Shown: one piece after another, positions 46,128 to 54,817 of the stretch
Numbering within the stretch: the stretch's first letter is position 1
How the letters are laid out: every line of letters starts with the position of its first letter
From: Candidatus Anaeroferrophillus wilburensis
Lineage (GTDB): Bacteria > Desulfobacterota > Anaeroferrophillalia > Anaeroferrophillales > Anaeroferrophillaceae
Length of the DNA stretch: 64,000 nucleotides
Assembly: GCA_016934315.1 (NCBI GenBank)
Contig: JAFGSY010000010.1
Coordinates: forward strand, 1 to 64,000
Reading direction: 5' to 3'
Notes under the pieces: generated by a model
Databases searched by the model: none
The model's input: the letters and a program-made list of their open reading frames with translations, nothing else
Told to the model about the DNA's origin: nothing
Position numbers and translations under genes: made by a program

Positions 46128-48349
46128 TGGTGGCCATGAGTCGGACAGGATATGCAGCCGATCCGGAGACTGTTCTGGCCGGTCTCAATCCCGGCCAGCG
46201 GGAGGCGGTAAGAAAGTGCACTGGGCCGTTGCTCATTCTGGCGGGAGCGGGGAGCGGCAAGACCAGGGTTATTGTCCACCGGATTGCCTATATGATCGGT
46301 GTTGTAGGGATTGAACCGGCATCCATCATGGCGGTTACCTTCACCAATAAAGCAGCTGGAGAGATGCGTGAGCGGGTTCACCGGATGGTTGGCCCGGCCG
46401 CTGGCAAACTCTGGATCAATACCTTTCATGCTACATGTGCCCGTATTTTGCGCCGTCATATCGGCCGTCTTGGTTTCAGTGAACGGTTTGTCATCTATGA
46501 TGACAAGGATCAGCTGAGTATTATCAAGGAGGTTTTTAAGAAACATAATCTTTCAGAAGTGAGCCTTAAACCGGAAGTGGTGCGGGCGGTTATCAATGAT
46601 GCCAAGAACAAGGCTCTCGATGCCGATGATTTCAGCCGCCGGGCATCGACCTGGCAGGAAGAGACCATCGCCGGAATTTATACCGCCTATCAGCAGCAGC
46701 TGCAGCACAACGATGCCCTCGATTTTGGCGATCTCCATCTTAAGACGATTAAACTTTTTTCCCAATGTCCTGACGTTTTGGCGGAGTATCAGGAACGTTT
46801 CCACTATCTGCTGGTCGATGAGTATCAGGATACCAATGAGGTTCAGTACCGTTTGCTGAGGATGCTGGTTGAAAAACGTGGCAACCTCTGCGTGGTTGGT
46901 GATGATGATCAGTCGATCTACAGCTGGCGGGGGGCGCGGCTGAAAAATATTCTTGATTTTGAAGCTGATTATCCTGCTGCCTTGGTTGTCCGTCTCGAAG
47001 AGAACTATCGTTCCACCCAGAATATCCTTGAAGCCGCCAACGGGGTTATCTCTCATAACCGGCAACGGAAAGGAAAGGATTTGTGGACCCGCAATGAGAC
47101 TGGAGCGTTGATCAGTCTGCATGTGGCTGCCGATGAATACGATGAAGCCCGCTTTATTATCGGTAAAATAAGGGGGCAGGAGCGGGATTTGGCCGACCAT
47201 GCTATTTTTTACCGTACCAACGCCCAGTCCCGGGTATTGGAGGAAGTCCTTAGCCGACAGGGGATTCCCTATGTTATCGTTGGTGGTTTCCGGTTTTATG
47301 ATCGGGCTGAAGTAAAGGATCTGCTGGCCTACCTGCGGGTGGTTAATAATGTCAAAGATAGTGTCAGTCTGTTACGGGTTATCAACGTTCCCGCCCGGGG
47401 GGTGGGGAAAAAAACGGTAGAGAGTCTTAAGGAACTGGCGTTAGCGCAGGGGTGTTCTCTTTGGCAGGCATTGGAGTTGTGGGTGGCGGATTCGGCGTCA
47501 GCCGGGAAAAGCAAGCAGGCGCTGGTTGCTTTTGTCCAGCAGGTTCAGGAATGGCGCCGGCAGGAAGAGGGGACAATCAGTGCACTGCTGCAGGATATCA
47601 TTGCCAAAACCGACTATTCTGCCTGGCTGCAGCGGGGTTCTGGTGCCCATTTGTATGAGGGAAAAAAGGAGAATATCGCCGAACTCTTCAATTCCATTGT
47701 AACCTGGGAAAGCAATGAAAGTCAGCCATTGCTGGCCAACTATCTGGAGTCGGTGGCTTTGATCAGCGAGGTTGACCGCAGTGCGCCGGAGCAGTCACGG
47801 GTAACCCTGATGACGCTCCACAGCGCTAAAGGGCTTGAATTCCCGGTTGTTTTCATGGCTGGAATGGAGGAAGGCCTGTTTCCAAATCGCAAATGCTACA
47901 ATCGGGATGCCGAGATGGAAGAGGAGCGTCGGTTGTGCTATGTGGGGATGACCAGGGCCCGGGAGAAGCTCTACCTGGTTGCCAGCCGTAGTCGTCAATT
48001 CCAGGGGGTCCGAAGTGACAATAAGCCATCTCGTTTTTTGTTTGATATTCCCCGTCAGCTTATTCAGCAGGAGGATGCGGCTTCAGGTCCAACCCATGGT
48101 GGGAAAAGGGTCCGGGAACATCAGCAAAGCAGCGGAGTAAAACCGGCGCCGGCCAAAAAGGTTTCGCCGGGTGATTCCTCTTCCAATGCCGGGTTTCCGG
48201 TTGGCTGCAAGGTGATTCATGGGGTTTTTGGCCCCGGAGTGGTGGCTGCCAGAGAGGGTCATGGCGATGACCTGAAGCTGGTTATTATCTTTCGTGATCG
48301 TGGGCGCAAGAAAATATCCTTGCGTTATGCGAAGCTGGAACGTTGCTGA
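46127..48349 (+). CDS. UvrD/PcrA-type DNA helicase
   Basis: 740 residues, superfamily 1A 3'-5' helicase. Motifs in order: GQREAVRKCTGPLLILAGAGSGKT (Walker A), TFHATCARIL, LLVDEYQDTNEVQ (Walker B), GDDDQSIYSWRGA, LEENYRSTQNIL, VTLMTLHSAKGLEFPVVFMAG and YVGMTRARE. The C-terminus ends in a small Tudor-like PcrA domain (VIHGVFGPGVVAAREG). Functions in DNA repair and replication. It overlaps the CLC stop by one base. Confidence 0.93.
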   Translation: MVAMSRTGYAADPETVLAGLNPGQREAVRKCTGPLLILAGAGSGKTRVIVHRIAYMIGVVGIEPASIMAVTFTNKAAGEMRERVHRMVGPAAGKLWINTFHATCARILRRHIGRLGFSERFVIYDDKDQLSIIKEVFKKHNLSEVSLKPEVVRAVINDAKNKALDADDFSRRASTWQEETIAGIYTAYQQQLQHNDALDFGDLHLKTIKLFSQCPDVLAEYQERFHYLLVDEYQDTNEVQYRLLRMLVEKRGNLCVVGDDDQSIYSWRGARLKNILDFEADYPAALVVRLEENYRSTQNILEAANGVISHNRQRKGKDLWTRNETGALISLHVAADEYDEARFIIGKIRGQERDLADHAIFYRTNAQSRVLEEVLSRQGIPYVIVGGFRFYDRAEVKDLLAYLRVVNNVKDSVSLLRVINVPARGVGKKTVESLKELALAQGCSLWQALELWVADSASAGKSKQALVAFVQQVQEWRRQEEGTISALLQDIIAKTDYSAWLQRGSGAHLYEGKKENIAELFNSIVTWESNESQPLLANYLESVALISEVDRSAPEQSRVTLMTLHSAKGLEFPVVFMAGMEEGLFPNRKCYNRDAEMEEERRLCYVGMTRAREKLYLVASRSRQFQGVRSDNKPSRFLFDIPRQLIQQEDAASGPTHGGKRVREHQQSSGVKPAPAKKVSPGDSSSNAGFPVGCKVIHGVFGPGVVAAREGHGDDLKLVIIFRDRGRKKISLRYAKLERC

Positions 48350-48400
48350 AAGGGTGTTAACCGGGGTTTTCCCAGAGTGATTTTTATCATTTCCCCGCCC

Positions 48401-48429
48401 TTGACTTTTCCATTTCCTTGAGGTATCAT
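48401..48429 (+). promoter_or_regulatory. Promoter of the ffh-rpsP-trmD cluster
   Basis: TTGACT (48401-48406), a 17-base spacer and TATCAT (48424-48429), 41 bases before the ffh ATG. Confidence 0.65.
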
Positions 48430-48470
48430 CGCAGGCTTCATTATTCTGGGGGAAGTGTCTGTGGAACGCT

Positions 48471-49799
48471 ATGTTTGAATCATTATCAGATAAGTTAGAG
48501 CTAAGTTTTAAGAAGCTGCGCGGACATGGCCGGCTGACCGAAGAGAACATCAAGGAAGCGCTCCGGGATGTCCGGATGGTGTTGCTGGAAGCTGATGTCA
48601 ACTTCGTAGTGGTCAAGCAGTTTGTTAAGGCTGTGCGTGAGCGGGCCATGGGGCAGGAGGTTCTCCAGAGCCTGACTCCGGCCCAGCAATTTGTCAAGAT
48701 TGTTCACGATGAGCTGGTTTCCCTGATGGGCGGTGTTGGTGTCCCCCTCGATCTGGCGGCAGCCCCCCCGGTGGTGATCATGATGGTAGGTCTCCAGGGG
48801 TCAGGGAAAACAACCACCAGTGGCAAACTGGCCCTGCATCTGAAAAAGAGGGAAAAAAAGTCGGTTTTGCTGGTGCCGGCAGACGTTTATCGGCCGGCGG
48901 CCATTGACCAGTTGCAAAGTCTTGGCAAGCAGATCGATATTCCGGTTTTTTCGTCGCATGCCGGCCAGGATCCTGTTGACATCAGCCGGGATGCGTTGCA
49001 TTACGGTAAAGACCATGGGATTGATGTCCTTATAATTGATACTGCCGGTCGGTTGCATATCGATGAACAGTTGATGGCTGAGCTCGAGCGAATGAAAGGG
49101 GCAGTGAAGCCGCAGGAAATTCTCTTGGTTGCCGATTCTATGACTGGCCAGGAGGCGGTAACGATAGCCAAATCGTTTCACGACTTGCTCGATATCACCG
49201 GGGTAGTGCTGACCAAGCTTGACGGTGACGCCCGCGGCGGCGCAGCCCTCTCGATTAACGCCGTGACCGGCAAGCCAATCAAGTTTGTCGGTGAAGGGGA
49301 GAAGCTCAACGCCCTGGATGTCTTTTATCCCGATCGCATGGCTTCCCGGATTTTGGGAATGGGTGATGTCCTGACCCTCATTGAACGGGCCCAGGAAGTT
49401 GTTGATGAAAAAAACGCCGCTGCGCTGGCGCAAAAACTCAAGAAAAATGATTTTAATTTTGAAGACTTTCGCACCCAGTTGCAGCAGATTAAAAAGATGG
49501 GCTCGATGGGTGGTCTGCTGAAAATGATCCCCGGTCTGGGTAAAGTAAAAGATCTGGTTGAGGATGGTCAGCATGATAAGGAGTTGAGCAGGGTTGAGGC
49601 GATTATCAATTCCATGACCGCCAAGGAGCGCCAGGATTACCGGCTCATTAACGGCAGTCGTCGTAAGCGTATTGCTGCTGGCAGCGGCACCACCGTGCAG
49701 GATATCAACCGATTGCTGAAAAATTATCTGGAAATGAAAAAAATGATGAAAACATTCAATAAAATGGGTCCCAAAGGATTGAAAAAACTTTTACAGTAA
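48471..49799 (+). CDS. ffh: Signal recognition particle GTPase
   Basis: 442 residues. Protein part of the signal recognition particle, which targets membrane proteins to FtsY and Sec. N and G domains: GLQGSGKTT, DTAGRLHIDE, TKLDGDARGGAAL. The Met-rich M domain binds 4.5S RNA and signal peptides: GSMGGLLKMIPG, RKRIAAGSGTTVQDIN and MMKTFNKMGPKG. First gene of a housekeeping cluster; rpsP is 32 bases downstream. The ribosome binding site is weak. Confidence 0.96.
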   Translation: MFESLSDKLELSFKKLRGHGRLTEENIKEALRDVRMVLLEADVNFVVVKQFVKAVRERAMGQEVLQSLTPAQQFVKIVHDELVSLMGGVGVPLDLAAAPPVVIMMVGLQGSGKTTTSGKLALHLKKREKKSVLLVPADVYRPAAIDQLQSLGKQIDIPVFSSHAGQDPVDISRDALHYGKDHGIDVLIIDTAGRLHIDEQLMAELERMKGAVKPQEILLVADSMTGQEAVTIAKSFHDLLDITGVVLTKLDGDARGGAALSINAVTGKPIKFVGEGEKLNALDVFYPDRMASRILGMGDVLTLIERAQEVVDEKNAAALAQKLKKNDFNFEDFRTQLQQIKKMGSMGGLLKMIPGLGKVKDLVEDGQHDKELSRVEAIINSMTAKERQDYRLINGSRRKRIAAGSGTTVQDINRLLKNYLEMKKMMKTFNKMGPKGLKKLLQ

Positions 49800-49831
49800 G
49801 GGTATTTCCCTGAAAAAGGAGAACAGAGCGA

Positions 49832-50086
49832 ATGGCAGTGCGAATCAGATTGACCCGTAAAGGTGCAAAGAAAAAACCTTTTTACCGGATAGTAGTGGCC
49901 GATTCCCAAGCTCCCCGTGACGGGCGTTTTATCGAAGTGGTGGGAACCTACGACCCCTGTAAAAACCCCAGTGAAGTTGTCCTGAAGGAAGACAAGGTCA
50001 ACTATTGGTTGGGGCAGGGTGCAACGCCTACGACGACGGTTGCCAACCTGATCAAGCGGGCGCAGTCTGCCGGTAATCAGGAATAG
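49832..50086 (+). CDS. rpsP: 30S ribosomal protein S16
   Basis: 84 residues, normal length. N-terminal [23 protein letters not shown] is diagnostic. Second gene in the ffh-trmD cluster. 129 bases separate it from khpA. Confidence 0.97.
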   Translation: MAVRIRLTRKGAKKKPFYRIVVADSQAPRDGRFIEVVGTYDPCKNPSEVVLKEDKVNYWLGQGATPTTTVANLIKRAQSAGNQE

Positions 50087-50215
50087 GCCGCTGTTCCTGA
50101 GGGGTGAGGGGTAAGGCTGGTGGTCCGGCGTCCCATCTCCGCAAGGGTGCCACGGTCCACGCTATCCTCAAGGGAGCCGGTTGGCCAGCTCCGAGAGATC
50201 AATGGAGGAAGAGCC

Positions 50216-50449
50216 ATGCTGAAAGATTTGATCGAATATCTTGCCAAAGCCCTGGTTGATAATCCTGAAGAGGTGAAAGTCACCGAAGTCGAGGGTGAAA
50301 ATGCTACCGTGATCGAGTTGTCGGTTGCCAAGAGTGATTTGGGCAAGGTCATCGGCCGACAAGGTAAAACAGCGCGAGCGATGCGAACGATCATGGGGGC
50401 AACCTCGGCGAAGTTGGGCAAGAAAACCATTTTAGAGATTGTTGAGTAA
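50216..50449 (+). CDS. khpA: KH-domain RNA-binding protein KhpA (YlqC)
   Basis: 77 residues. A single KH domain with the loop VIGRQGKTARAMRT, which contacts RNA. It sits between rpsP and rimM as in many bacteria. The frame is open from 50120, but ATG 50216 has GGAGGAAG just upstream and gives the usual size. The stop overlaps the rimM start (TAATG). Confidence 0.93.
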   Translation: MLKDLIEYLAKALVDNPEEVKVTEVEGENATVIELSVAKSDLGKVIGRQGKTARAMRTIMGATSAKLGKKTILEIVE

Positions 50450-50967
50450 TGGCTGATTCCTGGCTGGTGCTGGGAAAGATTGTCAAGTCCCATGGCCTGC
50501 GTGGTGATGTGAAGGTGGTGCTGCTGGGGGAATCGCTTGAAAATCTGACGCTTCCCGGGGTTCATCTGCGGCTTCCCGGCGGTCGTCTGGTGCCGGTCAC
50601 CCTTGCCGGTGGACGACCGGTGAGCGGCGGCTATATTTTTCACCTCGATGGCTATGCTGATGTCAATGCAGTCCAATCCCTGATCCCGGCGGAAGTAGTT
50701 GTCAGGGCTGAGAATCTACCAACTTTGGCTGATGATGAGTATTATCATTTCCAACTGTTGGGGCTGACCGTCAAAGATACGGCTGGTACGGTTCTTGGTA
50801 CGCTGGATGAAATAATGCAGACCGGAGCCCACGATGTCTACTGTATTCGTGGGCAGGCTGGTATGGCGGAGGTTCTTGTCCCGGCCGCCGCTCCGTTCAT
50901 TGTCAGTATTGATCTTGAGGCAAGGTGCATGGTTGTTGATCTGCAGAATCTGCAGGAAGGTGAATAG
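50449..50967 (+). CDS. rimM: 16S rRNA processing protein RimM
   Basis: 172 residues. N-terminal RimM domain ([17 protein letters not shown]) and C-terminal PRC-barrel ([11 protein letters not shown], with [15 protein letters not shown]). Assists 30S subunit maturation near S19. Overlaps khpA by one base and precedes trmD by seven. Confidence 0.95.
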   Translation: MADSWLVLGKIVKSHGLRGDVKVVLLGESLENLTLPGVHLRLPGGRLVPVTLAGGRPVSGGYIFHLDGYADVNAVQSLIPAEVVVRAENLPTLADDEYYHFQLLGLTVKDTAGTVLGTLDEIMQTGAHDVYCIRGQAGMAEVLVPAAAPFIVSIDLEARCMVVDLQNLQEGE

Positions 50968-50974
50968 CTCTGTC

Positions 50975-51721
50975 ATGTTGCAGATCGATGTGGTGACGAT
51001 CTTTCCCAGGATGTTCGATTCGCCGTTTGCCGAGAGCATGATCAGGCGGGCTATTGACCGGGGACTTCTTGACCTGAAGGTCCACAACCTCAGGGACTAC
51101 TGTCATGATCGCCATCGGGTGGTGGACGATTACCCTTATGGGGGCGGGGCAGGGATGGTCATGCGGCCGGAGCCGGCAATCCGGGCTATTACAGCAATCA
51201 AGGGGAAGGGCGGCCCGGGAAAAGTCATCCTGACTTCACCTCAGGGAACGCAGCTGACCCAGAAGCTGGCCGGTGAGCTGGCCGGTGAAAGGCAACTGAT
51301 TTTCTTCTGTGGCCACTATGAAGGCGTTGATGAGCGGATACGCGCTTTTGTGGATCAGGAGATCAGCATTGGCGATTATGTCCTGACTGGCGGCGAATTG
51401 CCGGCAATGGTGATAATTGACACTGTTGTGCGGTTGTTGCCCGGGGTGCTTGGTTCTGCCGATTCACTGGCCGAAGAGAGCTTTTCGCCGTTGCTGGAAT
51501 ATCCGCACTACACCCGGCCGGCTGACTATGATGGTTTGGTGGTCCCGGAGGTGTTGCGTTCTGGACACCATGAGCAGATCAGCCAATGGCGTCGCACGCA
51601 GGCTCTCTGGCGGACGTTTTGCCGCCGGCCGGATCTGCTGTCGACGGCACGGCTTTCAGCTGAGGAAATGGAGTTGGTTGCCCGCTGGGAAAGGGAACGG
51701 GAGAACGGCAAACAGTCGTGA
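50975..51721 (+). CDS. trmD: tRNA (guanine-37-N1)-methyltransferase
   Basis: 248 residues. Methylates G37 of tRNAs, preventing frameshifting. Diagnostic segments: [12 protein letters not shown] near the start, [25 protein letters not shown] and the knot region [17 protein letters not shown]. The frame is open from 50834, but the ATG at 50975 starts the conserved sequence. The stop overlaps the next gene (TGATG). Confidence 0.96.
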   Translation: MLQIDVVTIFPRMFDSPFAESMIRRAIDRGLLDLKVHNLRDYCHDRHRVVDDYPYGGGAGMVMRPEPAIRAITAIKGKGGPGKVILTSPQGTQLTQKLAGELAGERQLIFFCGHYEGVDERIRAFVDQEISIGDYVLTGGELPAMVIIDTVVRLLPGVLGSADSLAEESFSPLLEYPHYTRPADYDGLVVPEVLRSGHHEQISQWRRTQALWRTFCRRPDLLSTARLSAEEMELVARWERERENGKQS

Positions 51722-52296
51722 TGAATGGTTCTGTTTCCTTGGTGCTTCTCCACTACCCGGTTGTCGATAAGGCAGGCAACGAGATTACCTCGGCGGTAAC
51801 CAATCTTGACCTCCATGATCTGGCCAGGATATCATGCACATATGGTGCCGGTGAGGTGTGGATTGTCACGCCGATTCCTGAGCAGCAGCAGTTGGTCAGA
51901 GACATTGTCACCCATTGGACGGATGGCCATGGAGGCCGCCATAATCCTGATCGACGCCTGGCATTGTCTTGCATCAGGTTGGCGCACAGCCTTGGTGAGG
52001 TTGTCGAGAGCGTGGCGAAGCAGACTGATGGCGAGGTCTTTACGGTAGCCACCAGTGCGAAGAAAATCGGGACAACCATAAGTTTTGCCGGCCTGCGCCA
52101 ACTTTTGGAAAGGCAAGCCGGACGGTATCTGCTGTTGCTGGGCACCTCCTGGGGGATCAGCGGCCGATTGCTGGCAACCGTGGATTATCTTTTGGAACCG
52201 ATTGAGCCGGATAGAGGGTACAACCACCTGCCGGTCAGGGCTGCCGCAGCGATTATGTTTGACCGACTGCTGGCCAGACGACCGGAGAGCAGGTAG
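51721..52296 (+). CDS. TrmD-associated SPOUT RNA methyltransferase
   Basis: 191 residues. Matches the deltaproteobacterial family of SAM-dependent RNA methyltransferases found next to trmD: LVLLHYPVVDKAGNEITSAV at the N-terminus, LHDLARISCTYG, and the knot-like LLLLGTSWGIS. The target RNA is not known to me. The ATG overlaps the trmD stop by one base, so the pair is translationally coupled. Confidence 0.85.
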   Translation: MNGSVSLVLLHYPVVDKAGNEITSAVTNLDLHDLARISCTYGAGEVWIVTPIPEQQQLVRDIVTHWTDGHGGRHNPDRRLALSCIRLAHSLGEVVESVAKQTDGEVFTVATSAKKIGTTISFAGLRQLLERQAGRYLLLLGTSWGISGRLLATVDYLLEPIEPDRGYNHLPVRAAAAIMFDRLLARRPESR

Positions 52297-52328
52297 AGCA
52301 TAACATCATCAGGCGTGATGTAGCTTGT

Positions 52329-52337
52329 TGTTATAAT
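52329..52337 (+). promoter_or_regulatory. Internal extended -10 element before rplS
   Basis: TATAAT at 52332-52337 preceded by TG one base earlier (52329-52330), without a recognisable -35 box. It could give rplS its own promoter inside the cluster. Confidence 0.45.
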
Positions 52338-52409
52338 GTTGCACGTGGATCATGTTGTTTTATCAGCCAGTCTTGACTGGTGGACATGTTGTGAGGAAAG
52401 GTTAGCATA

Positions 52410-52751
52410 ATGAATCAGATAGCACAGATTGAACAGGATTTTTTGCGGTTGGATATCCCACCGTTCAAAGCTGGTGATACGGTGAAGGTACACGTTAAGA
52501 TTCGTGAGGGAGAAAAGGAAAGAATCCAGGTCTTCCAGGGGTTTGTCCTCCGCCGTCAGGGTGAATCAAATCGTGAAACCTTTACCGTCCGCAAAGTTTC
52601 CGGCGGCATTGGAGTTGAACGGACGTTCCCGATGCATTCTCCCATGATTGATCGGCTTGAACTGGTATCGCGTGGTCGGGTACGACGGGCAAAACTGTAC
52701 TACATGCGGAAACTGCAAGGCAAAGCTGCTCGAATCAGAACCATCAGGTAG
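52410..52751 (+). CDS. rplS: 50S ribosomal protein L19
   Basis: 113 residues, standard length. [42 protein letters not shown] and the end [15 protein letters not shown] are diagnostic. AGGAAAGG site upstream. Located at the 30S/50S interface in the ribosome. Confidence 0.97.
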   Translation: MNQIAQIEQDFLRLDIPPFKAGDTVKVHVKIREGEKERIQVFQGFVLRRQGESNRETFTVRKVSGGIGVERTFPMHSPMIDRLELVSRGRVRRAKLYYMRKLQGKAARIRTIR

Positions 52752-52834
52752 CTTCTTTTGCTTGCCGGCCTGCCTCTCGAAGTTGCTGTTTGCCGTTTAT
52801 TGCTCTTTTCGTACCAGGGTGGTGTAGAGAGACG

Positions 52835-53434
52835 ATGACTGCCTCACTAAGGGGACTTCAGAGGTGTTTCAACCATCTCGGTTACCCTTTGGTGGCCGGG
52901 GTTGATGAGGTGGGGCGTGGTCCGCTGGCCGGGCCGGTGGTGGCAGCTGCGGTGGTATTGCCGGCAGCAACGACATTAGCTGGGGTTAAAGATTCAAAAG
53001 CTCTTTCCTTCACACGGAGGGAGGAGCTTTTTCATATGATCGTCAGCAATGCGATTACCTATGGTATCGGGGTGGTCGGTGCCGTTGATATTGACCGCCT
53101 GAATATCCTTCAGGCGACCTTTCTGGCCATGGGCAGGGCGGTCAGCCGGATGCACCTGTATCCGGATCTGGTGGTGGTCGATGGCTGTCAGCGGCTCCCT
53201 TTGTCTTTGTGCCAGTATGCTTTGGTGAAAGGTGATGCCCGTTGCCAGGCTGTTGCTGCCGCCTCCATCCTTGCCAAAGTTGTTCGTGACCGGATCATGG
53301 CCTACTATCACCGCTGCTACCCTGAATATGGTTTTGACCGGCATAAGGGGTATGGCACTGTTGCACACCGCCAGGCAGTGGGAGTGTGGGGGCTTTCCCC
53401 GGTTCACCGCCGAACGTTTAAAGTGAAGCCATGA
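52835..53434 (+). CDS. rnhB: Ribonuclease HII
   Basis: About 199 residues. Cuts RNA in RNA-DNA hybrids. The active-site motif GVDEVGRGPLAGPVV supplies Asp and Glu, and VVDGCQRLPL and AAASILAKVVRDR carry the further acidic and conserved residues. The frame is open from 52790, but ATG 52835 is preferred. The end overlaps yraN by four bases (ATGA). Confidence 0.95.
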   Translation: MTASLRGLQRCFNHLGYPLVAGVDEVGRGPLAGPVVAAAVVLPAATTLAGVKDSKALSFTRREELFHMIVSNAITYGIGVVGAVDIDRLNILQATFLAMGRAVSRMHLYPDLVVVDGCQRLPLSLCQYALVKGDARCQAVAAASILAKVVRDRIMAYYHRCYPEYGFDRHKGYGTVAHRQAVGVWGLSPVHRRTFKVKP

Positions 53435-53817
53435 AGAAGATCAGGTCTAAACCGGCGGGGGCAAACCAGCGGTTGGGACAATGGGGAGAGGGGCTGGCGG
53501 CAGTCTATCTTGAAGAACGGGGGCTGCGGATTGTGGAGCGGAACTTCCGATGTCCCTTAGGTGAAATTGACCTCATTGCCCAGGATGGCGACTGTCTGGT
53601 ATTCTGTGAAGTGAAAACCAGACGGTCGACGGCCTTTGGCCAGCCACAGGAAGCAGTGGCGCTTGCCAAGCAGAGAAAAATTATCCGTAGTGCCACGTGG
53701 TATATTGCTGCGCGGCAATGGAGTACAGATGTTCGGTTCGATGTGGTGGCAATCAGCAAACCAACAGCTGGCGAGCCGGTGATTGAGTGGCTGCCGGCCG
53801 CTTTTTTTATATCCTGA
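53431..53817 (+). CDS. yraN: YraN family (UPF0102) endonuclease-like protein
   Basis: 128 residues. GQWGEGLAAVYLEERG and NFRCPLGEIDLIAQDGDCLVFCEVKTRR form a PD-(D/E)XK-like nuclease core, with D and EVK as potential metal ligands. The function is poorly defined in the family. Starts four bases inside the rnhB stop, as in many bacteria. Confidence 0.92.
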   Translation: MKKIRSKPAGANQRLGQWGEGLAAVYLEERGLRIVERNFRCPLGEIDLIAQDGDCLVFCEVKTRRSTAFGQPQEAVALAKQRKIIRSATWYIAARQWSTDVRFDVVAISKPTAGEPVIEWLPAAFFIS

Positions 53818-53831
53818 CAGGGGAGTGATGA

Positions 53832-54131
53832 ATGGCAGACCAGCAGGGAAAAAAAGGACAGCGTCTAGAGGATGAAAACCTTCTTCCTGATCAGGTTGAT
53901 GACGAACAATGGATGCCGTCCCTGCTGGCGGAAGTTGACGAGGAGTTGGGGCAGGTTACCGAGCAGCTGCAGGAATCCTATGCAAAGCTGGCTGCCGCCC
54001 TGGATCAGCTAGAGGGGGAGATTGCCGCGGCCCTTGAGGATGGTGATGAGATGAAGTATGAAGCGGGCCAGTTGAAAAAACATATGGTGTTAGCCCGGCT
54101 GCGGGAAATCGAGGCACTGAAAATTTTTTAA
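53832..54131 (+). CDS. Small acidic coiled-coil protein
   Basis: 99 residues, strongly acidic. Two helical stretches (about 30-70 and 72-97) look like a coiled coil, with DEELGQVTEQLQESYAKL as one heptad-rich segment. No known domain is recognised. It lies 14 bases after yraN and seven bases before the HD-domain gene, so it is part of the same transcript. Function unknown; a partner of the HD enzyme is possible but only inferred. Confidence 0.75.
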   Translation: MADQQGKKGQRLEDENLLPDQVDDEQWMPSLLAEVDEELGQVTEQLQESYAKLAAALDQLEGEIAAALEDGDEMKYEAGQLKKHMVLARLREIEALKIF

Positions 54132-54138
54132 GGCAGGC

Positions 54139-54711
54139 ATGGATAAGATAGCGAAATTTCTTTTTGAAGTGGGCATGCTGAAGAGGACGCCCCGCAGTGG
54201 CCTGCAGTTTTTGGGTTCGGGCAATGAGTCGGTTGCCGAGCATATCTGCCGCACGGTGTACATTGGTTTTGTCCTGGCCCAATTGACGGATGATGTTGAT
54301 GAAGGCCGGCTGCTGAAGATGTGTCTTTTCCATGATCTGGTGGAGTCGCGTACCGGCGACCTCAATTATGTCAATAAAAAGTATGTTCAGTCCAATGAAG
54401 AAAGGGCCATGAAAGATATCTCCCGGCCGCTTTTTTTCGGTCAGGAGATGGCCGTCCTTTTTGCCGAGTTCAATGAGGGGAAGTCACAGGAATCCCGGCT
54501 GGCCAACGATGCCGATCAGCTTGAGTTATTGTTGCTGCTGCGCGAATGTCAGGATTTGGGCAATAAATATTCGGCTGACTGGATTCCGCTTGTTATCAAA
54601 CGGCTGCAAACGGAAGCCGGCATCAAGCTGGCGCATGTGATTTTAAAGACAGATTGGTCAGCCTGGTGGTTTGAGGATGAGGATGAAGCTTGGTGGATCA
54701 ATGGCAAGTAG
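54139..54711 (+). CDS. HD-domain phosphohydrolase (YfbR-like)
   Basis: 190 residues. HD metal-binding motifs: AEH at about residue 35, FHDLVESRTGDLNYVNKKY and DADQLELLLLL. The layout matches the YfbR/HDDC2 group of deoxynucleoside 5'-monophosphatases, which remove phosphate from dNMPs. Nucleotide preference cannot be read from the sequence. Cytosolic; seven bases after the small acidic gene. Confidence 0.86.
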   Translation: MDKIAKFLFEVGMLKRTPRSGLQFLGSGNESVAEHICRTVYIGFVLAQLTDDVDEGRLLKMCLFHDLVESRTGDLNYVNKKYVQSNEERAMKDISRPLFFGQEMAVLFAEFNEGKSQESRLANDADQLELLLLLRECQDLGNKYSADWIPLVIKRLQTEAGIKLAHVILKTDWSAWWFEDEDEAWWINGK

Positions 54712-54817
54712 AAGCGTGATTAATCAGCGCAAACCACTGCTCCCGGCATAATGTTCCAGAGGGAGTTTGGCCGTGTACCGGGCGCCGGGATTCCTGGTGG
54801 CGGGAAGGAACTGAGGT

